Of a stretch of DNA of 6,052 bases, positions 1 to 6,052 are shown piece after piece. Both the position numbers and the translations under genes were made by a program. The DNA is taken from positions 1-6,052 of the forward strand of contig DNPO01000193.1 in NCBI GenBank assembly GCA_003501375.1, given 5' to 3'. Numbering within the stretch: position 1 is the first letter of the stretch; each line of letters starts with the position of its first letter. The notes below the pieces were generated by a model, which worked only from the letters and a program-made list of their open reading frames with translations, was not told the DNA's origin and searched no databases. Source of the DNA: Candidatus Sumerlaeota bacterium (GTDB lineage Bacteria > Sumerlaeota > Sumerlaeia > UBA8349).

Positions 1-494
1 CGGGTAGTCACCGTGCCTTGCGAAAGCCCCAGAAAATTGGCGATCCATTGGCAGGAATTGTCCCCCGCATAGCGCAGTTCAAACACTTCTTTATAAGGTT
101 CCGGCAGGTGGTGCGCCAAATCGCGGATACGCTGAAGCAATTCCGTTCGCGTGGGATCTACAGGTGCGACGGATGGGAGTTGCACGCCCGCTTCGTCGAG
201 TTCATTCAGCGACACGGTCTTTCGTGGAACCTGGCGTTGCTGATTGAGGCTGATATTGCGCACGATCCGCGATATCCAATGGCCAAAGCGGACGGGATCA
301 TGCAGGCGATCCAGCGCTTCATAGGCGCGAAGGAAAGCTTCCTGCGCTGCATCCTCCGCCAGTTCCTCTGTACGCAAGTATTTCCGGGCGATACCGAGCG
401 CCAGCCCCTGGTAACGTTCCACCAGTTCCCCGAAAGCGTGTTGATCGCCTTCGAGGGTACGTTTAACCAGGTCTTTATCCTGCGTTTCAGCCAT
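1..494 (-). CDS. ECF-type RNA polymerase sigma-70 factor (3' end cut by window edge)
   Basis: This gene encodes an alternative sigma factor that would direct core RNA polymerase to a dedicated promoter set. The 164 codons visible from the ATG at 494 read through to the left edge without a stop. Region 2 spans about residues 20-87: an AFGELVERYQGLA start, the LAEDAAQEAFLRAYEAL helix at 45-61 and the promoter-melting segment FGHWISRIVRNISLNQQR. A variable linker covers about 88-115. Region 4 begins near 118 and contains LPEPYKEVFELRYAG and the helix-turn-helix WIANFLGLSQGTVTTR, cut at the edge. ECF factors usually have about 170-200 residues, so only the last part of region 4 and a short tail are missing. 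No sigma region 3 and no extra C-terminal domain is visible. A GTG 12 nt upstream (506) is in frame and also has a purine-rich sequence before it, but the ATG gives the usual ECF N-terminus. An anti-sigma gene, if present, would lie beyond the left edge. The target regulon cannot be told from this window. Confidence 0.95.
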   Translation of the reverse strand, partial: MAETQDKDLVKRTLEGDQHAFGELVERYQGLALGIARKYLRTEELAEDAAQEAFLRAYEALDRLHDPVRFGHWISRIVRNISLNQQRQVPRKTVSLNELDEAGVQLPSVAPVDPTRTELLQRIRDLAHHLPEPYKEVFELRYAGDNSCQWIANFLGLSQGTVTT

Positions 495-505
495 TCGTGC
501 GGGCA

Positions 506-518
506 CTCCTCTGCCTCT
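506..518 (-). promoter_or_regulatory. Purine-rich ribosome-binding region of the sigma factor gene
   Basis: Read on the minus strand, this stretch holds two AGAGG units in a row (518-514 and 512-508), the second extended to AGAGGAG. The second lies 11 nt before the ATG at 494, a slightly long spacing. The first lies 7 nt before an in-frame GTG at 506, a good spacing. The duplication therefore leaves two possible starts that differ by four residues (M-P-A-R). I prefer the ATG because of family N-terminal length, with moderate confidence. Confidence 0.5.
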
Positions 519-535
519 GTTTCCTATGACACCAA

Positions 536-554
536 TTGTGGAAATATATCACAA
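536..554. promoter_or_regulatory. Candidate operator dyad upstream of sigma factor gene
   Basis: TTGTG at 536-540 is mirrored by CACAA at 550-554 around a 9-nt AT-rich centre, 42 nt upstream of the sigma ATG. The arms resemble half-sites of CRP/FNR-type regulators, but the spacing is one base longer than the usual TGTGA-N6-TCACA arrangement and one half-site has G for A. A five-base arm can arise by chance in AT-rich DNA, so this is only a candidate site. Confidence 0.22.
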
Positions 555-562
555 GAAAAATA

Positions 563-577
563 TGAAAAAAATTTTCA
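563..577. promoter_or_regulatory. Candidate palindromic site TGAAAA-N3-TTTTCA
   Basis: A perfect six-base inverted repeat with a three-base centre (all A) lies 8 nt from the TTGTG/CACAA dyad, on the side away from the sigma gene. It could bind a dimeric regulator of either divergent gene, or it may be an A/T tract of structural effect only. Low sequence complexity makes chance occurrence likely. Confidence 0.2.
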
Positions 578-672
578 CATCAAAACCAGCGTACATGTGT
601 TAATTTTCTGTTTGATTTATGTCAGGCACGGGATAATTCAGCAGAGGTGCCCTATAACACGCTGGTTTCCGC

Positions 673-700
673 TTGCCCCATCATGAGCAAAAGCGATAAT
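673..700 (+). promoter_or_regulatory. Possible sigma-70-like promoter for the phosphoesterase-glycosyltransferase unit
   Basis: TTGCCC at 673-678 (four of six matches to TTGACA) is followed after 16 nt by GATAAT at 695-700 (five of six matches to TATAAT). Transcription would start near 707, giving a leader of about 16 nt that just includes the AGGAGG at 710-715. No better -35/-10 pair was found in the gap. TATAAC at 653-658 has no acceptable -35, and GATAAT at 632-637 is only 14 nt from TTGATT. Confidence 0.3.
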
Positions 701-709
701 TGGTTTCCC

Positions 710-715
710 AGGAGG
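710..715 (+). promoter_or_regulatory. Strong ribosome-binding site AGGAGG that fixes a TTG start
   Basis: A perfect AGGAGG ends 4 nt before one TTG (720) and 7 nt before a second, directly adjacent in-frame TTG (723). The spacing favours 723. The next in-frame ATG (765) has no ribosome-binding sequence in front of it, so a TTG start is more likely than the ATG despite TTG being the rarer start codon. Confidence 0.75.
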
Positions 716-722
716 AAAGTTG

Positions 723-1919
723 TTGAGTGACAAAATACAACGCCGCTTCCAGAAAATCGAACTTATGAAACCCCTCTCTCCTTCCCAGCCCTGGTGTGAC
801 GATTTTCCCCCATCCACTTCTTCATTGACGCGATTAGATAGCACGCAAAATTTCAGCCGCGATGCCGCCGTGTTCCGCCGTCTGGAAAAACTGTTGGATG
901 ATGCGCCACGTATTCCACTGGATAGCGAAGAGCGCATCGTCATTCTAAGCGACCTGCACCTGGGCAACGGCGGACGGCGCGATGATTACAAAAAAAATGC
1001 GGAATTGGTGCAGGGGGTTTTGCGCGACTATTACCTCCCCGATCAGTACCGTCTAATCCTCAATGGCGACATTGAGGATACGCAAAATTTCGCGTTCAGT
1101 TCCATTCTCCATGCCTGGCCGGAATTTTTTGAAATTTTGCGCGATTTTTCCAACAATGATAAATTAGTAAAAATTATTGGAAATCACGACGAAGAAATGT
1201 TTTCTCATTCGCGTCGCTATCCCGTGCCCACAGAATTGCACCAAGCCGTGCTTTTTCTGCTGAAAGGGAATATGCCGCTCTTTGCGTTTCACGGACACCA
1301 TGCCTCAAATTTTATGTGGAAATGCAATGACTTGATTGGTTATCTAACCAAGTGGATTGCTTTCCCCTTGGGATTCCACAACTACACCATTTCGCACAGT
1401 AATACCAAACGCATTATTTACGAGCGGCGCATTTATGAGTTCGCCAAACAAATGGGGCTGATCGCCTTGATTGGACATACACACCGTCCGTTGTTTGAAT
1501 CCATGCCCAAGGTGGACTCGCTCAAGTACCAAATTGAAAAATTGTGTCGCGAATATGCTGGCGTAACGCAACACGAACAAACGCGATTGGCAAAACGCAT
1601 TCGCAATCTGCGTATGCAGTTACAAGAGGCGCTTCCCCGCAAGGGCAATGAGGGATCGCAAGCCAGCATTTACGACAGCGACGTGGTGGTGCCCTGCCTT
1701 TTCAATTCCGGTTGCGGCATTGGCAAACGAGGAATCACGGCATTGGAAATCAGCGACGGCTCCATTGCTCTGGTGCATTGGCTGCATCAGAGCACGGACC
1801 CCAGCGCATTTCCCGACGCGGAGTTTCACCCTCTACCCGGAACCCCTTACATCAAAGCAGTGTTGCGAAAAGAATGCCTCCAGTATATATTCACCCGGAT
1901 TCGTTTGTTGGCAAAATAG
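723..1919 (+). CDS. Calcineurin-like metallophosphoesterase with coiled-coil insertion
   Basis: This is a predicted dimetal phosphoesterase of about 398 residues that hydrolyses an unknown phosphate ester or anhydride. Numbering from the alternative TTG at 720, all five family motifs appear in order: SDLHLG (D78, H80), NGDIED (D117), GNHDEE (N155, H156), FHGHH (H191, H193) and IGHTH (H253, H255). The first 70 residues precede the catalytic fold and show no signal peptide or membrane segment, suggesting a cytoplasmic location. Between GHTH and the final strands (FNSGCGIG, then ITALEISDGSIALVHW at about 339-354) lies a charged helical insertion of about 45 residues (266-310), probably a coiled-coil hairpin. 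The SDLHLG motif recalls LpxH-type UDP-diacylglucosamine hydrolases, but the protein is much longer than LpxH (about 240 residues), so I do not assign that function. It lies 24 nt before a glycosyltransferase gene, which suggests a linked envelope or glycolipid role. Substrate is unknown. Confidence 0.9.
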   Translation: MSDKIQRRFQKIELMKPLSPSQPWCDDFPPSTSSLTRLDSTQNFSRDAAVFRRLEKLLDDAPRIPLDSEERIVILSDLHLGNGGRRDDYKKNAELVQGVLRDYYLPDQYRLILNGDIEDTQNFAFSSILHAWPEFFEILRDFSNNDKLVKIIGNHDEEMFSHSRRYPVPTELHQAVLFLLKGNMPLFAFHGHHASNFMWKCNDLIGYLTKWIAFPLGFHNYTISHSNTKRIIYERRIYEFAKQMGLIALIGHTHRPLFESMPKVDSLKYQIEKLCREYAGVTQHEQTRLAKRIRNLRMQLQEALPRKGNEGSQASIYDSDVVVPCLFNSGCGIGKRGITALEISDGSIALVHWLHQSTDPSAFPDAEFHPLPGTPYIKAVLRKECLQYIFTRIRLLAK

Positions 1920-1943
1920 ACAGCATAAGAATCGGGAAAGCAC

Positions 1944-3026
1944 ATGGCAAAAGTACTTTACGGTTTGGCAGGCGAAGGGCGCGGGCACGCGACCCGCGTA
2001 AAAGCGGTGGCAGATGAACTGCTTCGACGACAACACGAGGTACTTTTTCTAACAGGCGGCGACGCACTCCCCTTCTTAAAAGAAGCCTACCAAGCGCATC
2101 CAGGCGTGCGGTTCATTGAGGCACCCGTACTGCGATTTTCCTATAAAGAGAAGGGAACATACCAACGGGTTGCGTTGCGCAGAACCCTGTGGAATGCGCT
2201 GGGATTTTGGCGAAAGCGCCATCATGAATTAGAGCGCATTGCGGAAGAACTGCGTGAGCACGACTTCGCACCACACTTGGTGGTGGGCGATTATGAGCCG
2301 CTGGCGTGTCGTCTCGCGCGACGAATGAATGCGCCCTTTATCTCGCTCGACAATCAACACTATTTTGCTTTCGCGCGTCTGAGCAGCATGGCATTTTCTG
2401 AGTGGGCGTTTGCCCTGTCCATTCGCTTCACCTGTCGCTTCATGTGCCCTTGGAAAAAATCCGTAATCATTTCACGTCCCTCCTCCCACGGCTTGCGCCT
2501 TTCCGATTCGGTCCACTGGGTCGGGCCGCTGATCCGCAGAGAAATTTGCGAAGCCGCCACGCACCCGCGCACGGAAGAAGATTTCATCCTTTGTTATTTG
2601 CGTCCGTCCATAGAACGCGAAACGTTGGAAGCAGTACGCGCATCAGGAAAATGTGCGCGGGTTTATGGATTGGGCGAACACCCCACCGACGGCGCAATTG
2701 AGTATTGCCGCGTCTCTGCCGAATCTTTCACCCGCGACTTGCTCCATGCGGGCTGGGTGGTTTCCACAGCGGGCAATCAAACGTTAGGTGAATGCCTGTT
2801 GCTGAAAAAAAAGACGCTGCTGATTCCTGAACCCGGGCAAATGGAACAAAAAATGAACGCCGCACAAGCGAAACAATGGGGCGTGTGGGCCGCATCAAAC
2901 GTGACCATAAAAATTCTTTCAGAATTCCTACGATCCGCAGAGCATACGCACTTTCCGCACCACACTCCGGCAGAAATTCATGCGGTGGATATTTTGGAAA
3001 ACTGTATGGGCAACATCCAAGATTGA
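1944..3026 (+). CDS. GT-B glycosyltransferase, MJ1255/VC2487-like
   Basis: This 360-residue protein resembles the MJ1255/VC2487 family of nucleotide-sugar glycosyltransferases, which have the two-domain MurG/GT28-like fold. The N-terminal acceptor domain opens with the strand KVLYGLAG and the glycine-rich loop GEGRGHATR (residues 10-18). It continues with VVGDYEPL (113-120) and SLDNQHY (134-140), motifs typical of this group. The C-terminal nucleotide-sugar domain has WVVSTAGNQTLGE (271-283) and LIPEPGQMEQKMNA (293-306), the usual donor-binding segment, with E283 and the Q-x-x-N spacing retained. No signal peptide or clear transmembrane helix is visible, and the enzyme probably works at the cytoplasmic face of the membrane. 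A weak GGGAAAG lies shortly before the ATG. The short gap to the phosphoesterase indicates co-transcription. Donor and acceptor cannot be read from sequence. Family membership is fairly sure, the specific reaction is not. Confidence 0.88.
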   Translation: MAKVLYGLAGEGRGHATRVKAVADELLRRQHEVLFLTGGDALPFLKEAYQAHPGVRFIEAPVLRFSYKEKGTYQRVALRRTLWNALGFWRKRHHELERIAEELREHDFAPHLVVGDYEPLACRLARRMNAPFISLDNQHYFAFARLSSMAFSEWAFALSIRFTCRFMCPWKKSVIISRPSSHGLRLSDSVHWVGPLIRREICEAATHPRTEEDFILCYLRPSIERETLEAVRASGKCARVYGLGEHPTDGAIEYCRVSAESFTRDLLHAGWVVSTAGNQTLGECLLLKKKTLLIPEPGQMEQKMNAAQAKQWGVWAASNVTIKILSEFLRSAEHTHFPHHTPAEIHAVDILENCMGNIQD

Positions 3027-3068
3027 GAGGGAAAAAATACCCACCACACTCCTATTTTCAATCAATGG
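3027..3068. other. 42-nt gap between convergent genes
   Basis: The glycosyltransferase and HD-GYP genes end tail to tail here. GATTGA (3021-3026) and TCAATC (3058-3063) are inverted over a 31-nt loop, and GGG/CCC (3029-3031, 3040-3042) could form a tiny inner stem. Neither is a stable GC-rich hairpin followed by a T run, so I do not call an intrinsic terminator. Termination may be Rho-dependent or use sequences within the coding ends. Confidence 0.5.
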
Positions 3069-4517
3069 TCAGCGGTTCCGTTGCTCGCCCTTTTGCAAGA
3101 TTTCCATCGGGTTGATATGTACCTCTATAGGGTCTACCGCCTCCACGATATTTCGACGTTGAGCCTCGGTATTGTTTAACTCGCCGAGGAGCAAGGGACA
3201 GGAAGACGGGAGCAGTTTTCCGTCCACATCCGACACAATATATACCTCAGGTCGAAGAGGTGATTCCTGATTGGTCATACTGACCACCGCCAATTCACCC
3301 GTATTCAACCGCACCACCGAACCAATAGGATAGTTACCCAACATCTCTAAAAAAATCGCTTTCAGACGCGGGTCTTTGGTGCGGTCTTCCACTCTTTTGA
3401 GCAATGCTACCACATCGCTCGGCAAAGCAGCACGCTTGTAAGGACGCGCGGTAGAAACCGCATCATAAAAATCGACCAACGAAGCAATCTGACTAGCCAA
3501 ACTCATTTCGTGCCGCATCGGCAAACACGGGTAACCGCTACCGTCCAGGTTCATGTGGTGCTCATATGCTACAATGGGAGCCAGTTCCACCATGTTCGGT
3601 AGCGACAATAAAAAGCGCGCGCCCAGCGTGGGGTGGCTTTCCATAACTGCCCACTCTTCCGCGGTGAGGCGGCCCGGTTTGTTCAATATAGCATCAGGTA
3701 CAAACATCTTACCAATGTCGAGCAGCAGACACGCCATGCCTATGTCCGCCACCACGCTTTCCTCCAATCCGAGGTAACGCGCAAGACAAATGGAAAGGAC
3801 ACCAGCATTAAAAGCATGCGTACATGTGTACTCGTCATCCTCTGCACGGATGGAGGAAATGCCCATCAGGAGATCGGAACTAAAAACAGACTCACTCATG
3901 AAAGAACCAACCACGGCCCGGGCCGAGTCCAAGTCCAAAGTCCGATTCAATTTCGCATTCTGATATAGTTCTTTAATAATACGTAAATTATCTTGACGAA
4001 AAGTTTGCAAATCATTCAATCCAGCAGGAAGCCCTTGCGCCTGCTGTTGAGCATCCGCCCCCTTTTCATTCATCAAGTCGCCTAGTTTCCAGATATCTAT
4101 GTGATGCACGCCCTGCTGCGCCAGATAAACGCCCGGTGCCCCCAGTTGCTTGCGGCGGCTTTGCGAGAGCGCCATGTAGTGAGCAAACGCCAGCATTTCC
4201 TCCGTAGTCAGCCCCGGCTGAAAGACGAGACATTCCAACCCACGCTCTTTCAGCATTTGGGTGAATTCCTGAGTGGAATTCAGATGCCCCTGCAACGCCG
4301 CTCCATCATAAACCAGACTATTGGCAATTTGCTTCAGTTCAATCTCACCCTCATCACGCAAAAGAGTTTGCCAAGCGGTAACCACTTCGGCAAGTACCTC
4401 AACGAAACGTGGATGCACATCGGAATAAAGTCCGGCCGAGGTAATCAGCAGATGCAGGTGGCGAAGCGCTTGCTCCACCTTCACGCTTTTTTCATGCCAC
4501 TTTTGCAAAGTTTTCAT
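3069..4517 (-). CDS. HD-GYP domain protein with degenerate HD dyad (c-di-GMP phosphodiesterase-like)
   Basis: This 482-residue protein has three parts. The N-terminal region (about 8-120) is helical and resembles one found in other HD-GYP and HEAT-repeat proteins, with HPRFVEVLAEV, SLVYDGAAL and LVFQPGLTTEEMLAFAHYM. The HD-GYP domain spans about 225-380: H234, LLDIGK at 265-270, H295-P296, H320-H321, DGSGYP at 325-330, D349 and RPYK at 358-361. A tail (about 394-470, YPIGSVVRLNTGELAVV) is common after such domains. The first residue of the HD dyad is Leu266 (codon CTC), not His, so one metal ligand is lost while GYP and the others remain. HD-GYP enzymes hydrolyse cyclic di-GMP. With this substitution, activity may be reduced or lost, or the domain may act as a sensor. 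The start at 4517 overlaps the upstream stop as ATGA, so it is preferred over an ATG at 4646 that would add 43 residues overlapping the upstream coding end. No receiver domain or membrane segment is seen. Confidence 0.92.
   Translation of the reverse strand: MKTLQKWHEKSVKVEQALRHLHLLITSAGLYSDVHPRFVEVLAEVVTAWQTLLRDEGEIELKQIANSLVYDGAALQGHLNSTQEFTQMLKERGLECLVFQPGLTTEEMLAFAHYMALSQSRRKQLGAPGVYLAQQGVHHIDIWKLGDLMNEKGADAQQQAQGLPAGLNDLQTFRQDNLRIIKELYQNAKLNRTLDLDSARAVVGSFMSESVFSSDLLMGISSIRAEDDEYTCTHAFNAGVLSICLARYLGLEESVVADIGMACLLLDIGKMFVPDAILNKPGRLTAEEWAVMESHPTLGARFLLSLPNMVELAPIVAYEHHMNLDGSGYPCLPMRHEMSLASQIASLVDFYDAVSTARPYKRAALPSDVVALLKRVEDRTKDPRLKAIFLEMLGNYPIGSVVRLNTGELAVVSMTNQESPLRPEVYIVSDVDGKLLPSSCPLLLGELNNTEAQRRNIVEAVDPIEVHINPMEILQKGEQRNR
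4514..4517 (-). promoter_or_regulatory. ATGA stop-start overlap coupling HEAT and HD-GYP genes
   Basis: On the minus strand the four bases ATGA hold both the HD-GYP start codon (ATG) and the stop codon of the HEAT-like gene (TGA). Only a weak GGAAAG lies about 9 nt upstream, so reinitiation by ribosomes finishing the upstream gene is the likely way the HD-GYP protein is made, tying the two products in amount. Confidence 0.8.
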
Positions 4518-6052
4518 GGCGCTGACTTTCCAGAAGCAACGTCTTCTTGCAAAGCATTTTTCAACTCCATAGCACGCTTTGAAAGAACCGCATCCTTCTT
4601 TTCTAAAATCAATTCCAGCACCTGCAGCGCCTCGCTGCGGGGCCATAACTTGAGGGCATCTAAGCCGCGCAAAATCAAAGGCCGTTTAAAGCGAAAAGAC
4701 CATCCGGCAGTCAACCATTGCTTCACCACCTCCGCCGCTGCATGCCGACAGGACGCATGATCAATTCCAGCCAGCCGTTCGAAAGCCCGCAAGCGCGAAT
4801 TCGGACTACCGCCCAACCAGAAAGAGCGGTTGATCTCGCGCAATAAAAAAGGAATGGCTGCAGGATGCGATATTTTTTTTATTTCCTGCATGGCCCATTG
4901 CGCCCGATGCCCACCCTTCCTTACCAAGGTTTCCAACTGGTGTACCGCTTCGTTTGTAGCCAACCGTCCCAAAAGCGCGATGGCTTCGCGTGTATTGTCC
5001 CGATGCGCTGTCTCCACCAGAATACGAAGCACGGGAATACATTCATCCCGCAGCCCCTGGCCCAAAACAGGATAAAGAATGGGTTCATTCGAATTGCCTC
5101 CATCCTCCAACCATTTTCTGATGCAGGGGGCCAGTGTCTGCATTTCTCCCGCTAAAACTTTTGTCAAAATATCCCCCGGCAGAAGACGGTGCGAGTCCAG
5201 AGCATAACGCACAATCTCCTGCCCACACAGAGGAAGGCGTGCCCGCGCAATCGCTCGTACCACCACTTCCAACGCGGGAGTCGAAGGCAGGAGTTCCAAA
5301 AATAAATTCGCCATCCAAGGCGCATCCAGTTGCAACAGCAAACCGCGTGCAATGGTAACGCGCTCAGAAAACGGTGACTTTTTTTCAGGATCAGCGTGTC
5401 CCAAGAGCCATATAAGACCCTTGCGTGCCGCATCAAGTTGCCCCGTACGTTCAGCCTCCCTGATATCTGCAACAACCTGCGGGCCTAGGACGGTGTGATA
5501 AAAAGTCAGCGAGTCTTCGCGATCCAATAGTTCCAATCGAATGCGACGCAAGGAGTCCTGTTGGCCCGCAGGAGTTAACGTCTTATAAAGGTCTTCCAGA
5601 CCCACCCGTTGTTTCCCACCTTCACCTTGCGACGCCGCGTACATTCGCATCTTGTCACTGGCTACGTTCGCCAGAGGGTGATCCGCGCCAGCGCTGATTG
5701 CCTCCCCCCCACGAACTTGTTGCAAATATTTTTCAATAGTTTCGGGTGGCACCCCACGCGTTTGCATTTCCTGCACCAAGAGCGGACGCAATACCTGAAA
5801 CTGATCGGGAGAATGCACCAGCATGGAAGCCAGATAACGCGCACGTTCATACTCTTTTGTGGTCGCTTCCTTTCCATCCTGGGTATAGTCACGCGTCAGA
5901 GTGTCGGTCAAAATAGATGCAATTTGATCGGGCTGCAACGCAGCGACAATCTCCTCCAAGACGGAAGACCCGGTGGATTTTCTGCACGCAACCTCTAACG
6001 TCTTTTCCCGTACAACCGGTGATAGCAAGTAGCGCGCCTCTGCCATGTTTTG
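4514..6052 (-). CDS. HEAT-like helical repeat protein, probably open at the right edge
   Basis: At least 510 residues are visible from an ATG at 6046. The frame stays open to the edge (Q-N before that Met), no ribosome-binding site can be seen, and the first residues already look like the inside of a helical domain, so the true start probably lies outside. Numbered from that Met, residues 1-110 are helical with LQPDQIASILTDTL, and a charged linker follows at 111-145. From about 160 to 505 the chain is a run of amphipathic helix pairs of HEAT/Armadillo character, for example NTREAIALLGRLATNEAVHQ, AAIPFLLREINRSF and SEALQVLELILEKK. Such proteins are usually non-enzymatic scaffolds for protein-protein binding. 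The TGA overlaps the start of the HD-GYP gene by ATGA, so translation is coupled and the products may form a complex; that is inference. No catalytic motif, signal peptide or membrane segment is visible. Confidence 0.85.
   Translation of the reverse strand, partial: QNMAEARYLLSPVVREKTLEVACRKSTGSSVLEEIVAALQPDQIASILTDTLTRDYTQDGKEATTKEYERARYLASMLVHSPDQFQVLRPLLVQEMQTRGVPPETIEKYLQQVRGGEAISAGADHPLANVASDKMRMYAASQGEGGKQRVGLEDLYKTLTPAGQQDSLRRIRLELLDREDSLTFYHTVLGPQVVADIREAERTGQLDAARKGLIWLLGHADPEKKSPFSERVTIARGLLLQLDAPWMANLFLELLPSTPALEVVVRAIARARLPLCGQEIVRYALDSHRLLPGDILTKVLAGEMQTLAPCIRKWLEDGGNSNEPILYPVLGQGLRDECIPVLRILVETAHRDNTREAIALLGRLATNEAVHQLETLVRKGGHRAQWAMQEIKKISHPAAIPFLLREINRSFWLGGSPNSRLRAFERLAGIDHASCRHAAAEVVKQWLTAGWSFRFKRPLILRGLDALKLWPRSEALQVLELILEKKDAVLSKRAMELKNALQEDVASGKSAP

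Larger units (their letters stand above)
495..719. other. Divergent intergenic region with short dyads
   Basis: This 225-nt non-coding stretch separates the leftward sigma gene from the rightward phosphoesterase gene, so promoters in both directions are expected here. Positions 536-620 are markedly AT-rich compared with the flanking genes. Two short inverted repeats sit close together: TTGTG/CACAA arms at 536-540 and 550-554, and TGAAAA-AAA-TTTTCA at 563-577. An 8-nt direct repeat TGGTTTCC occurs at 663-670 and 701-708. No small ORF with a convincing ribosome-binding site and no RNA gene was recognised. Antisense reading frames that enter from the sigma gene are shadows of it. Confidence 0.6.

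Noticed and set aside
589..600. 12-nt exact repeat GCGTACATGTGT, also at 3818-3829
   Set aside because: The second copy is inside HD-GYP coding sequence. About one such match is expected by chance in a window of this size.
621..640. Sigma-54-like promoter (GGCACG followed by an AATTCA element)
   Set aside because: The -12 element does not match TTGC at the required spacing and the first T of TGGCAC is missing.
18..686. 222-codon plus-strand open frame at the left end
   Set aside because: It is antisense to the sigma factor over most of its length, its translation resembles no family, and the minus strand encodes a clear ECF protein.
663..708. Direct repeat TGGTTTCC (663-670 and 701-708)
   Set aside because: An 8-nt repeat is short enough for chance and has no symmetric partner. 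It is noted in the intergenic entry only.
3021..3063. Intrinsic terminator between the convergent genes
   Set aside because: The six-base AT-rich arms span a 31-nt loop and the inner GGG/CCC stem is only 3 bp, with no T run after either.
4518..4646. 43-residue N-terminal extension of the HD-GYP protein from an ATG at 4646
   Set aside because: It would overlap the end of the HEAT gene by over 130 nt with Cys/Arg-rich, family-unlike sequence. The ATGA overlap at 4517 is a much better start.
4101..4760. 219-codon plus-strand open frame
   Set aside because: It lies antisense across the HEAT/HD-GYP junction, has no recognisable domain, and both minus-strand genes are well supported.

Overview
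The window is densely coding, of intermediate GC content with AT-rich intergenic DNA. It looks like ordinary chromosomal DNA of a free-living, probably Gram-negative bacterium. An ECF sigma factor, an HD-GYP signalling protein paired with a HEAT-type helical repeat protein, and an MJ1255/VC2487-type glycosyltransferase are a gene set seen in Deltaproteobacteria-like lineages and in several uncultured phyla. Nothing here fixes the taxon. I see no rRNA, tRNA, CRISPR array, insertion sequence or phage gene.

Layout from left to right. (1) Positions 1-494, minus strand: an ECF-type sigma-70 factor, complete at its N-terminus and cut by the left edge within region 4.2. (2) Positions 495-719: a divergent, AT-rich intergenic region with two short dyads and a possible promoter for the rightward genes. 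(3) Plus strand: a calcineurin-like metallophosphoesterase (about 723-1919, probable TTG start behind a perfect AGGAGG), followed after 24 nt by a GT-B glycosyltransferase (1944-3026). They are probably one transcription unit with an envelope or glycolipid role, which is inferred from the families only. (4) A 42-nt convergent gap. (5) Minus strand: a HEAT-like repeat protein (4514 to beyond the right edge) whose stop overlaps the start of an HD-GYP protein (4517-3069) as ATGA, a translationally coupled pair.

The most notable point is that the HD-GYP protein keeps the GYP signature and most metal ligands but has Leu in place of the His of the HD dyad. This suggests altered or lost phosphodiesterase activity, or a c-di-GMP sensing role, next to a probable scaffold partner. 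I found no clear evidence of a wholly new system. The HEAT/degenerate HD-GYP pair and the phosphoesterase/glycosyltransferase pair are the best candidates for follow-up.
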